Shown one piece after another: positions 8,996 to 16,503 of a stretch of DNA of 56,983 nt. Both the position numbers and the translations under genes were made by a program. Under the pieces are notes generated by a model that did no database searches, was not told the origin of the DNA, and saw only the letters and a list, made by a program, of their open reading frames with translations. The stretch is from NCBI GenBank assembly GCA_016938035.1, contig JAFGVK010000148.1:1-56983 (forward strand). The letters are read 5' to 3'. This stretch comes from Deltaproteobacteria bacterium. Its GTDB lineage: Bacteria > Myxococcota_A > UBA796 > GCA-2862545. Position 1 is the first letter of the stretch, and every line of letters starts with the position of its first letter.

Positions 8996-9925
8996 ATGAT
9001 GACCTGGGTGCTGTCCGCGTTGGCGGTGGTCGTTGTGTTGTACTTGTTGGCCGAGCTGAAGACCTCCCGCCCGGACGGGACCCTGATCCAGGTGCACCCC
9101 TACCGCCGGGCGCTGTCCTTCATCATGCCCACCCGCAACGAGTCGGTGTTCTACTACGAGGACGAGATCGACGCGGGCCCCTTCTTGGAGTACCTCGACG
9201 CCCTCAAGGAGAGCGGCCGCTTTGAGGCTCGCCTCACCCACATGATCGTGGCTGGGCTCGACCGGGGCATCTACAAATACCCGACGCTCAACCGCTTTAT
9301 CGCGGGGCAGCGGCTGTATCAGCGGAAGGGGCGGTGGTTCTCCTTCGCGGTGAAGCGGGTCAAGAAGAACAAGCAGGCCAAGCTCGCCTCGGTGAAGATG
9401 GAGATGAACGACGGGCAGACCTTCGAGGAGCTCTGCGGGCGCATCAACAAGCACATCTACCGCGAGCGCTCTGAGGAGCAGACGGAGCTGGACAAGGAGC
9501 TGGCGCTGCTCAACCTGCTCCCGCGGCCGATGTTCCGCTATGGCTACAGGCTGGCTCGGATCCTCGACTACTACAACCTGCTCCCCGCCTCCTTCATCAA
9601 GGGCGACGCGATGTTCGCCTCGGTCTTTATGGCCAACCTGGGCACCATCGACATGAACGCCGGCTTCCACCATCTCTTTGAGTGGGGCACCAACTCCATC
9701 TTCGTGGTGGTCGGGCAGGTGGTCGAGAAGGTGGTCGTGGTTGACGGCGAGATGGTGATCCAGAAGCGGCTCCCGCTCCGGTTCACCATGGACGAGCGCG
9801 CGGATGACGGGATGGGCGCGATGCTCGGGACCGAGGTGCTCAAGGAGACCCTCCTCAACCCGCGCGAGATCCTCGGTGGCCTGACCGACGACTACAACCC
9901 GCCGCTCACCCCCGCGAAGGGCTAG
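8996..9925 (+). CDS. Membrane-anchored E2-like (2-oxoacid dehydrogenase acyltransferase fold) protein
   Basis: An N-terminal membrane anchor (residues 2-22) is followed by a domain resembling the catalytic part of dihydrolipoamide acyltransferases or chloramphenicol acetyltransferases. The supporting features are YPTLNRFIAGQRLYQR, a SFAVKR strand and a C-terminal block VVVDGEMVIQKRLPLRFTMD. There is no lipoyl or E1/E3-binding domain. The family active-site motif DHRxxDG reads DERADDG here, so the catalytic His is replaced by Glu. Members of this kind without lipoyl domains occur in several bacterial groups; catalysis by the usual mechanism is doubtful. A CGGAG lies 8 bases before ATG 8996. 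It is probably co-transcribed with the lipoprotein upstream. Confidence 0.75.
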   Translation: MMTWVLSALAVVVVLYLLAELKTSRPDGTLIQVHPYRRALSFIMPTRNESVFYYEDEIDAGPFLEYLDALKESGRFEARLTHMIVAGLDRGIYKYPTLNRFIAGQRLYQRKGRWFSFAVKRVKKNKQAKLASVKMEMNDGQTFEELCGRINKHIYRERSEEQTELDKELALLNLLPRPMFRYGYRLARILDYYNLLPASFIKGDAMFASVFMANLGTIDMNAGFHHLFEWGTNSIFVVVGQVVEKVVVVDGEMVIQKRLPLRFTMDERADDGMGAMLGTEVLKETLLNPREILGGLTDDYNPPLTPAKG

Positions 9926-10539
9926 CGGGGCGATCGGGTCGCCGTTCCCGTCGCCCACCGGCTGGTGTCGCCCGTGGCGTCCGCCCCTCGTCCCTCTCGT
10001 GGTCCCGCGTGCGCTCTCCTCGGGGAGCTGGCCTTCACGGACGAACCTGCGTCGATGAGCTCGGTCTGGATGCTCCGCTCCACGCTCCAGGGACCCTGGT
10101 CCAGCGCCTCGGATCAGGAGGGCGCGGTGTCTGTACCCAGGCCTCGCACCCTGCTGCGCCGTCGCGGTGGTCCGCTCGTCCCCGCGCCACAGGGAGCGCC
10201 GCGGGGCCCGTCCTGCGCTGGACGGTCGCTGGTGGCCCGAGGGGGCGCCGCGGATGAGCGCGCTCCTCGTCACGCCCGCGCTGCGCGCCGCGCAGCAGCA
10301 GCGCTGCGCGCCGGGTGGCGCGAGGTGGGCTCAGGACAGCGCTCACCGTCGGTGACCCCGCAGTCGTTGGCGCCATCGTCAGCGCGGTCGCGGTGTGGCC
10401 GACGCGCGACGTGTCGGACCGCGGGATGCTGCCGCGGACCCGCGGCGCGTGCGCGCGTGGGACCGACGGGTTCTGGATCGCTGGCCCCAGGACGCCGAGG
10501 GCGTTGTCGGCCGCTGGCTGTGCTGGCTTGCGTCCGTCC

Positions 10540-10690
10540 CGAACGAACGTTGAGCCCCTCGAAATAAGTCCCACCGCTGCGCTCCCTCTCCCAAAACGCT
10601 GGTTCGTCCGTAGCACGTCGCGACGAAAATCGGCGTTCTCCCGTAGCGTCGGCGGCCTTACCACGCGCAGAGGGGGTTCCTACGCGTGGC
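10540..10690 (-). repeat. Family B dispersed repeat, copy 1
   Basis: The reverse complement of this stretch matches 36440-36580 at about nine positions in ten by eye over roughly 140 bases. The longest identical blocks include GGCCGCCGACGCTACGGGAG. It is inverted relative to the second copy and lies outside any gene. Confidence 0.8.
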
Positions 10691-11194
10691 ACAACGTTCG
10701 CTTCCTTCCTCCTGGCGCCCGACGCACTCGACCTCAGCGCTCCACCCGTGGGGGCTCCAAGGCACCGCATCTAACCGGTGGTTCAGGGGAGGCTCGCATG
10801 TGCCACCAGGGACGGTAGACCGGGTCCTCTCACCGGACGGAGCTCCTGGTACGCAACAAGAAGGAAAGTATGTGCATTATTGGCGAGGATGCGGCGAGCC
10901 CGTCCCACAGGCCCGGGCCGCCAGAGCCTGGCCTTTGGGTGATAGTCCGGATCGCGTGGGTGGGACGGGGTGCTGCGCGCCAGACCTCGACGCAGGGCGG
11001 TACCGCCTCCGCCGCTGCGGGGCGGCAGCGCGTTGGGGGGGCCTGCGAGAGGTGGCGGCCACGGTGCACCCTGGCCACCTGGGCTGCTATGGCGGCGGCG
11101 CGCTCGGACACGTGGCGCGGTCACACACCCTCTGCGGGCGGGGCGAGGGCAGCGGAGGCGGCGGGGCGCCCCGAGCTGCCGACCAGCGCTGCGC

Positions 11195-11430
11195 GTGTCG
11201 GCACCGGTCAATCCGCCGGACAGACTCACAGGACGCGCTTCATCATTCCACGGGAACAATCCGATGAAGTTGCTCGTCGAATCCTACAGAGTGGAGGCTG
11301 GCGCCGAGTCGCGAGGCATGTCGGCGTGTGGCCGCCGTTCCCTGGGGAGGAAGCGTACTTTTGTACGCGACGAGCGTAGGAACAAGGACACGCGTCGAGA
11401 GGCCAGCGACCCGGTGCCCGCGTGGCCGCT
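11195..11430 (+). repeat. Family D dispersed repeat, uninterrupted copy
   Basis: This matches the reverse complement of 52480-52930 over its whole length, apart from a 211-bp insert present only in the other copy. The best-conserved block is GGACACGCGTCGAGAGGCCA near 11385-11405. The single CGCGAC near 11367 is the empty counterpart of the duplicated CGCGAC flanking the insert. Confidence 0.75.
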
Positions 11431-11613
11431 GCGCCTCAGCAGCGCCTCCTCGCCATCGCCGGGGCCCCGAAGCCCTTGCCCGTGGCGGGGACGCGGGGCG
11501 GTTGGCGCGCCCTCCTGATCGAGCCGCGGCGTATGGCGTGGGCAGACCGGCCCGGAGCGGGCGTCGAGGCGCGCGAGGATCGCTCGGCGTGGCGCGAGGA
11601 CTCGAGATGAAAA

Positions 11614-11659
11614 TTGACTCCTGACCCACGGGTCAGTTTTCAGTCTGACCCGCGGGTCA
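11614..11659 (+). promoter_or_regulatory. Twin palindromic operator sites upstream of the GMC/sulfotransferase operon
   Basis: Two 14-base palindromes, TGACCCACGGGTCA (11622-11635) and the perfect TGACCCGCGGGTCA (11646-11659), lie with centres 24 bases apart. A TTGACT resembling a -35 element is at 11614-11619, directly before the first palindrome, so a bound repressor could block the promoter. The first gene of the operon begins 94 bases downstream. The symmetry suggests a homodimeric regulator such as a TetR- or GntR-type protein; none is encoded in the window. Confidence 0.65.
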
Positions 11660-11753
11660 ATTGTGCCGATCCAAGGCAGGGGACCCGCAGGTGTGTAACG
11701 GAATTCGCACCTGTCGCTGCGTATAGGCGGCTCTCACCCTAGCGAATCGGCGT

Positions 11754-12296
11754 GTGGCTGTCTTGACCACCCACTGCGGTCGCAATACCTCCCACTCCCG
11801 CAAGAGGCCTGTCGCCAGCGGGAGGGAGGCGGTCATTTCTCCGACCAACCAGCAGCTCAGCCACCTCACCGGCCCCGAGGCCAAGGCCGTCGCCGCCCTG
11901 TCGGACGCGATGTTCCCGGTGGGTGGGGCCTTTGAGGCCGGCGCGGCGAGCGTCGGTACGGTAGCGTGGATCGACGACTACCTGGGGCGGCTTCCGAGGC
12001 AGCAGCGCCTGCTGCTCCGCGGGATGTTCATGCTCTTTGAGACCGACGTGACCGCCAACGGGCCGCGGCGCTTCTCCAGCGCTAGCGCCGAGGAGCGGTC
12101 GCAGATCCTCCACCGGTGGGAGACCAGCGAGCTCTACGCCCGCCGAGCCTCTTTTCTGGCCCTCAAGGGGACGCTGCTGATGGCCTTCCTCAGCGACGTC
12201 ACCGTCCGATCCCAGCTCGGGATCATCCCCGGGAATGAAGCCCTCATCAAGCTCCAGCGCGAGGCGGAAGCTGCGCTTGGATCGGAGGAAGCATGA
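11754..12296 (+). CDS. Small subunit of a GMC-type dehydrogenase (gluconate 2-dehydrogenase subunit 3-like)
   Basis: Features typical of the small partner of membrane GMC alcohol/sugar dehydrogenases are present: LSDAMFPVGGAFEAG near residue 50, then VAWIDDYLGRLPRQQRLLLR, a FSSASAEERSQIL segment and FLALKGTLLMAFLSDVTV near residues 130-150. A large GMC flavoprotein is encoded as the last gene of the same operon, supporting the match. No Tat signal is evident. The start is uncertain: GTG 11754 and TTG 11763 are the only normal in-frame codons early enough, and a strong AGGGAGG lies before an ATT codon about 29 codons in. The stop overlaps the sulfotransferase start by 4 bases. Confidence 0.7.
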   Translation: MAVLTTHCGRNTSHSRKRPVASGREAVISPTNQQLSHLTGPEAKAVAALSDAMFPVGGAFEAGAASVGTVAWIDDYLGRLPRQQRLLLRGMFMLFETDVTANGPRRFSSASAEERSQILHRWETSELYARRASFLALKGTLLMAFLSDVTVRSQLGIIPGNEALIKLQREAEAALGSEEA

Positions 12297-13435
12297 CACG
12301 CGTTGCCGAACTCAAGAACAGATGGGCCACAGATCAGCTGGTCACAGGCGTCGAATTCGACCAGTGGATGGAGGTGTTGAAGGCGGGCCAGTGGAACGTG
12401 AGCGCTGACTACGCCCACCGCCTCGCCTCGATCACTGGCCTGAGCCTCGCCACCTCCGCCCTGGGGAGGCTCGACGACATGCGCTACGGGCGCCAGATCG
12501 CTCAGATGGAGATCAAGCCCACCCCGCTGTTCATCCTCGGGCACTGGCGCTCCGGCACCACCCACATGCACGACCTGCTGGGGCGTGACCCGAACCACAC
12601 CTTCACCGATGTGTTCCAGGTCATCTTCCCCACCGCCTTCCTCAGCTCGCGCGCGGTGGGCACCAGGCTGCTCGCCAACGCCCTCCCCAAGAAGCGCTCC
12701 TACGACAACATGCGCATGGGGTGGGGCGAGCCGGCCGAGGACGAGATCGCGCTCCTCAAGCTGCACGGGATGAGCTTCTACGGGGCGCTGATGTTCCCCG
12801 ACGCCGCGTCGAAGTACGAGAAGTACATCGACTTCTTGGAGTGCACCGAGGCGGAGCGGAACCGCTGGAAGCAGACCTTCGAGTGGTTCATCAAGAAGGT
12901 GATGATCCAGAGCGGCGGGAAGCGGGTGATCGTGAAGTCCTGCCCGCACTCTGCGCGGATCCGGATGATCCTGGACCTGTTCCCGGACGCGAAATTCGTC
13001 CACATCCACCGCCACCCCTACAACGTCTTCGCCTCGATGATGCACATGCGCGGCAAGGTGGACTGGGAGAACTTCCTCCAGCGGCCGGACGAGTCCTTCA
13101 TCTCGGGCCGCGCTGAGCACACCGCGACCATCGGCAACCGGCTCTTCACCAGGCTGATCGAGGACCGCGAGCTGATCCCCAAGGAGAACCTCATCGAGGT
13201 GGGCTTCGAGGATTTCACCGCGGGCAACCAGCTCCAGTACCTCGAGCAGATCTACACGCAGTTCAACCTCCCAGACTGGGATCGCTATCGGGCATCCATC
13301 AAGCCCTATCTCGACTCCCTCAAGGGATATCGCACCAACAAGCTCGACATCGATCAAGAAATGATGGATTTCGTCTGGGATCGGTGGCGCATCGTCTTCG
13401 ACACCTACGGGTACAAGCGGGAGCTGAACCAATGA
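12293..13435 (+). CDS. Sulfotransferase (PAPS-dependent family)
   Basis: A 380-residue protein with both PAPS-binding signatures of the sulfotransferase superfamily. The 5'-phosphosulfate loop is LFILGHWRSGTTHMHDLL (residues 79-96), and a 3'-phosphate-binding segment is FVHIHRHPYNVFASMM. The family transfers a sulfuryl group from PAPS to an alcohol or amine. The substrate class is not evident, but the operon partners act on alcohol and amino groups. The ATG at 12293 overlaps the previous stop (ATGA) and has GGAGGAA upstream; the stop overlaps the aminotransferase start in the same way. Length and motifs look intact. No PAPS-synthesis genes lie in the window. Confidence 0.9.
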   Translation: MTRVAELKNRWATDQLVTGVEFDQWMEVLKAGQWNVSADYAHRLASITGLSLATSALGRLDDMRYGRQIAQMEIKPTPLFILGHWRSGTTHMHDLLGRDPNHTFTDVFQVIFPTAFLSSRAVGTRLLANALPKKRSYDNMRMGWGEPAEDEIALLKLHGMSFYGALMFPDAASKYEKYIDFLECTEAERNRWKQTFEWFIKKVMIQSGGKRVIVKSCPHSARIRMILDLFPDAKFVHIHRHPYNVFASMMHMRGKVDWENFLQRPDESFISGRAEHTATIGNRLFTRLIEDRELIPKENLIEVGFEDFTAGNQLQYLEQIYTQFNLPDWDRYRASIKPYLDSLKGYRTNKLDIDQEMMDFVWDRWRIVFDTYGYKRELNQ

Positions 13436-14841
13436 GCACCAACAACCTCATCGAGGAGCACCTCCACTCCTCGGCCCACATGGCCAAGAAGCACATCCAC
13501 CCCAAGCTCATGAAGATGATGGAGCTGGGAGGCATGGCCTCCGTCTTTGAGCGCGGCGAGGGCGCCTACCTCTACGACATGAAGGGGGAGCGCTACCTCG
13601 ACTTCCTCTCCGGTGGCGGCGTCCACTTCGTGGGTCGCAACCACCCCAAGGTCATCCAGGCGATGCAGGACGTCCTGAGCGCCAACTACCCCAACCTGGC
13701 CATTATCAACGCCTCGATCCTCGGGGGCATCGCCGCCGAGAAGCTCAAGGAGCTGATGGACTTCCCGGACTCGAAGGTGGTGTTCGCCAACTCCGGCTCC
13801 GAGGCCACCGAGGTGGCGCTCCGCTTCGCCCGCTACGTGACCCGCCGGCGCCGGTACCTCTACCTCGACGGCGCCTTCCACGGGCGCACCTGGGGGGCGA
13901 TCTCTGTGAACGGCTGGGCGGCGATGAAGGAGGGCATGGAGCCGATGCTCCCCACCTGCACCCCGCTGCCTCCCAACGATCTGGGCGCGCTTCGCCGCGA
14001 GCTGGCCCGGGGCGATGTGGCGGGGATCATCATGGAGCCGGTGCAGGGCATGACCCTCATCCCGCTCGATCCCGGCTACATGCGCGAGGCGGCGCGCCTC
14101 TGCAAGGAGCACGGCACCCTGCTCATTGCGGACGAGGTCCAGACCGGCTTCGGGCGCTGTGGCGAGTGGTTCCTCTCTCGCTCCTACGGGATCAAGCCCG
14201 ACATCATCACCACCTCCAAGACCATCTCCGGCGGCCACATGCCGGTCAGCGCGGTGGTGGTTTCTGAGGAGACCTACAACCGGGTGTACGACAAGTTCAC
14301 CTCGGGTCCGTTCTACTTCTCCACCTTCGCCGAGAACAACCTCGCGATGGCGGCGACCGTCGCGACCATCGAGGCCCTCAAGGACATCGACGCCCCCGCC
14401 AGGGCACAGGTGATCTCGCAGCGGATCCGCGATGGGGTGATGAAGCTGGCCGAGAAGCACGACGTCATCGACCGGGTCATCGGCAAGGGGCTGATGATCG
14501 GGATCATCTTCAAGGAGTCTGAGCAGCTCGCCCTCAAGGTGCAGCAGCGGGTCCTCAAGGTCGCCGAGCCCACCTTCTTCGGGGCCGCGGTCAACGTGGA
14601 CATGTACACCAAGCAGAAGGTCATCGTGCAGGTGCCGGGGCCCGGCCTCAACGCGATCAAGATCCTGCCGCCCGCGGTCACCTCGGACGCGGACGCGGAC
14701 TACTTCGTGCAGGCGCTCGACAACACCCTGACCTCCTTCTACAAGACCGGGCCCGCGATGGCCCTCGGGCAGTCGGCGGTCAAGGACACCATCAAGACCG
14801 TCAAGGAAGCGCTCCCCGGGATCGGAAAAAAAAACTCCTGA
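13432..14841 (+). CDS. Class III PLP-dependent aminotransferase
   Basis: A complete fold-type I class III aminotransferase (469 residues). The cofactor Asp is in ADEVQTGFGR (about residue 234), the Schiff-base Lys is in TTSKTISGG (about 263), and the phosphate-binding NSGSEATEVALR is near 120-131. The family includes putrescine, GABA, ornithine and other omega-aminotransferases, so it would interconvert an aldehyde or ketone with an amine. ATG 13432 gives a 4-base overlap with the sulfotransferase stop. The last codons contain nine consecutive A (14826-14834) just before the stop. The next gene has no ordinary start codon and lies in the -1 frame, so slippage on this tract would produce an aminotransferase-GMC oxidoreductase fusion. 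Confidence 0.93.
   Translation: MSTNNLIEEHLHSSAHMAKKHIHPKLMKMMELGGMASVFERGEGAYLYDMKGERYLDFLSGGGVHFVGRNHPKVIQAMQDVLSANYPNLAIINASILGGIAAEKLKELMDFPDSKVVFANSGSEATEVALRFARYVTRRRRYLYLDGAFHGRTWGAISVNGWAAMKEGMEPMLPTCTPLPPNDLGALRRELARGDVAGIIMEPVQGMTLIPLDPGYMREAARLCKEHGTLLIADEVQTGFGRCGEWFLSRSYGIKPDIITTSKTISGGHMPVSAVVVSEETYNRVYDKFTSGPFYFSTFAENNLAMAATVATIEALKDIDAPARAQVISQRIRDGVMKLAEKHDVIDRVIGKGLMIGIIFKESEQLALKVQQRVLKVAEPTFFGAAVNVDMYTKQKVIVQVPGPGLNAIKILPPAVTSDADADYFVQALDNTLTSFYKTGPAMALGQSAVKDTIKTVKEALPGIGKKNS
14826..14834 (+). other. A9 slippage-prone tract at the aminotransferase/GMC junction
   Basis: Nine consecutive A in a roughly 70% GC region form the last Lys codons of the aminotransferase. A -1 ribosomal shift, or one extra A added by RNA polymerase, would leave the TGA frame and enter the GMC oxidoreductase frame, which is open through this point and upstream of it. 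A homopolymer sequencing error is the main alternative. Confidence 0.6.
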
Positions 14842-16358
14842 GGCACGAGCGTCTCGTCGAGCTCGGTGACTACACCGGGCCGGTCGAGGACGAGTGCGAC
14901 TACCTCATCATCGGCTCGGGTCCAGGTGGCGCCACCGTCGCGCGTCACCTGGCCCACCCGGGGAAGAAGGCCATCGTCGTCGAGGCGGGGCCGGTGTGGC
15001 GCACCAGCGACTACACCCCTGTCGCAGCCCACGCCATGGCGCGGTACTTCGAGGACGGCGGGATGCGGATGGCGCGCGGGAGCGTGTTCCTTCCCACCAT
15101 CCAGACCAGGGTCCTGGGAGGCGGCTCGGTGTTCAACTCCGCGATCTGCCTCCCGCCGCAGGGCTTCGCCCTCCGCCGGTGGGAGGAGCGGAACGGCCTG
15201 GTCGGGATGGACGAGGCCTCGCTGCGCCCCTACATCGACAGGGCCTGGTCCTTCATGGGCGTGCAGCCCACCCCCGCCGCGGTGCAGGGGCCGCGCAACG
15301 ACCTCTTCGCGCTAGCGGCGGACAGGCTGGGCTGGTCGTCGGAGCCCATCGCGCGCAACGTACAGGGCTGCGACGGGGCTGGGGTGTGCATCATCGGCTG
15401 CCCCTCCGGAGCGAAGAACTCGGTCGATCGGCGCGGCATCCCCGAGCTCCTGGAGGCGGGAGGTACGGTCTACACTTCGCTCCGCGTCGACAAGATCACC
15501 TTCAAGGGCGGCAAGGCCACCGGCGCTGAGGGCTGGGTGGTCAACACGGACACCGGCGCGCGGCTGCACCGGGCGCGGATCAAGGCCAAGGTGGTGGTGG
15601 TCTCTGCGGGGGCGGTGGGCACCCCGGCGCTGCTCCAGCGCTCCGGCCTGCGCCGGAAGGCCATTGGCGCCAACCTCCAGTTCCACCCCGGCACCCAGCT
15701 GATGGCCCTGTTCGACAAGCCGGTCTATCCCTGGGCTGGGGCCACGCAGGGGTATCACTCCCTGCAGTTCCTCGATCAGGGGATCAAGCTGGAGACCCTG
15801 TGGGGCAGCGCCGAGCTGATGGCCTTCCGCTTCCCTGCTTACGGCGCTAGGCTCAAGAACCTGCTCGGTGACTACGACAAGATCGCGGTCTGGGACGCGT
15901 GGGTCAGCGGGATCGACTCGGTGGGCTCGGTGCGCGCCCTGCCCGGCGGGAAGGTGGACATCCAGTACACTATCGGGGACGGGGACGTGCTGCGGATGAG
16001 CGAGGCGATGGCCAAGCTCACCGAGATGGCCTTCGCCGCGGGGGGCGTGGGCGCGATCACTGGGGTCCACGGGCTGCCCGACGTGCTCCGCGATCCAGCG
16101 GACGCCAAGCTCTTCCGGCAGCGTCAGTTCAAGGCGGATCATTTCCCGATGGCCTCGAACCACGTCTTCGGTGGGATGTGCATGGGCGCCGACGAGGACC
16201 TGCACGCGACCGGCAACGATCAGCGGGTCTATGGCACGGAGAACGTCTACGTGGCGGACACCGGACTGTTCCCCGAGAGCCCGGGGGTCAACCCGATGTT
16301 CCCCGCCATGGTGCTGGCGGAGCGCCTCGCGGACATCCTGGTCGCCAGGTACGGCTGA
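14838..16358 (+). CDS. GMC-family FAD-dependent oxidoreductase (long-chain alcohol oxidase-like)
   Basis: The N-terminal FAD-binding segment DYLIIGSGPGGATVARHL and the FAD-contacting IVVEAG are followed by the GMC core. The cysteine-rich GCDGAGVCIIGCPSGAKNS near residue 180 is seen in fatty-alcohol-oxidase-like members, and a C-terminal block (ASNHVFGGMCMG ... GLFPESPGVNPMFPAMVLAER) carries the active-site His and Asn positions. The protein should oxidise an alcohol to an aldehyde or ketone. The dinucleotide-binding motif lies upstream of the first normal start (GTG 14994), so 14994 would truncate the enzyme. In-frame there is only CTG 14838, or entry by frameshift at the A9 tract just upstream. 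The coordinate 14838 is therefore a minimum and the true N-terminus is unresolved. Confidence 0.85.
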   Translation: MRHERLVELGDYTGPVEDECDYLIIGSGPGGATVARHLAHPGKKAIVVEAGPVWRTSDYTPVAAHAMARYFEDGGMRMARGSVFLPTIQTRVLGGGSVFNSAICLPPQGFALRRWEERNGLVGMDEASLRPYIDRAWSFMGVQPTPAAVQGPRNDLFALAADRLGWSSEPIARNVQGCDGAGVCIIGCPSGAKNSVDRRGIPELLEAGGTVYTSLRVDKITFKGGKATGAEGWVVNTDTGARLHRARIKAKVVVVSAGAVGTPALLQRSGLRRKAIGANLQFHPGTQLMALFDKPVYPWAGATQGYHSLQFLDQGIKLETLWGSAELMAFRFPAYGARLKNLLGDYDKIAVWDAWVSGIDSVGSVRALPGGKVDIQYTIGDGDVLRMSEAMAKLTEMAFAAGGVGAITGVHGLPDVLRDPADAKLFRQRQFKADHFPMASNHVFGGMCMGADEDLHATGNDQRVYGTENVYVADTGLFPESPGVNPMFPAMVLAERLADILVARYG

Positions 16359-16503
16359 GGGACGGGAGGGGGCGCTCTCAGGGGGCGCACCCTCCAGGCG
16401 GCAGGGGCGGAATTCCCGCGCCGGGAGCAGGATCTGCGTCCATGCCCAGGTGGCGAGCAGCTACCCAGAGCGGATATAGGTTCGGCCTCTCTTGGAGAAT
16501 GCC

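Larger units (their letters stand above)
9926..11753. other. 1.8-kb non-coding stretch with repeats and operator-like sites
   Basis: No reading frame here has recognisable protein features; long frames are compositional effects of high GC. It holds the family B repeat (10540-10690), the family D repeat (11195-11430) and two palindromes upstream of the next operon (11622-11659). A short GC-rich inverted repeat, GCTGCGC/GCGCAGC, lies near 10280-10300. The remainder holds nothing I can identify. Confidence 0.6.

Noticed and set aside
7583..10273. 896-codon open frame antisense to the TPR lipoprotein and E2-like genes
   Set aside because: Composition artefact of high GC: the opposite strand carries clear protein families, and this frame shows only His/Arg/Leu/Val-rich low-complexity sequence.
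10035..10664. Reading frames starting inside both family B copies (minus strand here and 36461-36793 plus) share about 40 residues
   Set aside because: The similarity is explained by DNA identity of the repeat. Differences between the copies are mostly amino-acid changing, and the frames diverge completely outside it, so there is no sign of selection on a protein.
12134..13432. 432-codon frame antisense to the sulfotransferase
   Set aside because: The sense strand has both PAPS-binding motifs and ATGA-overlap coupling; the antisense product has no recognisable features.
14994..16358. GTG 14994 as the GMC oxidoreductase start
   Set aside because: It would remove the FAD-binding GSGPGG motif that is encoded in the same frame just upstream.
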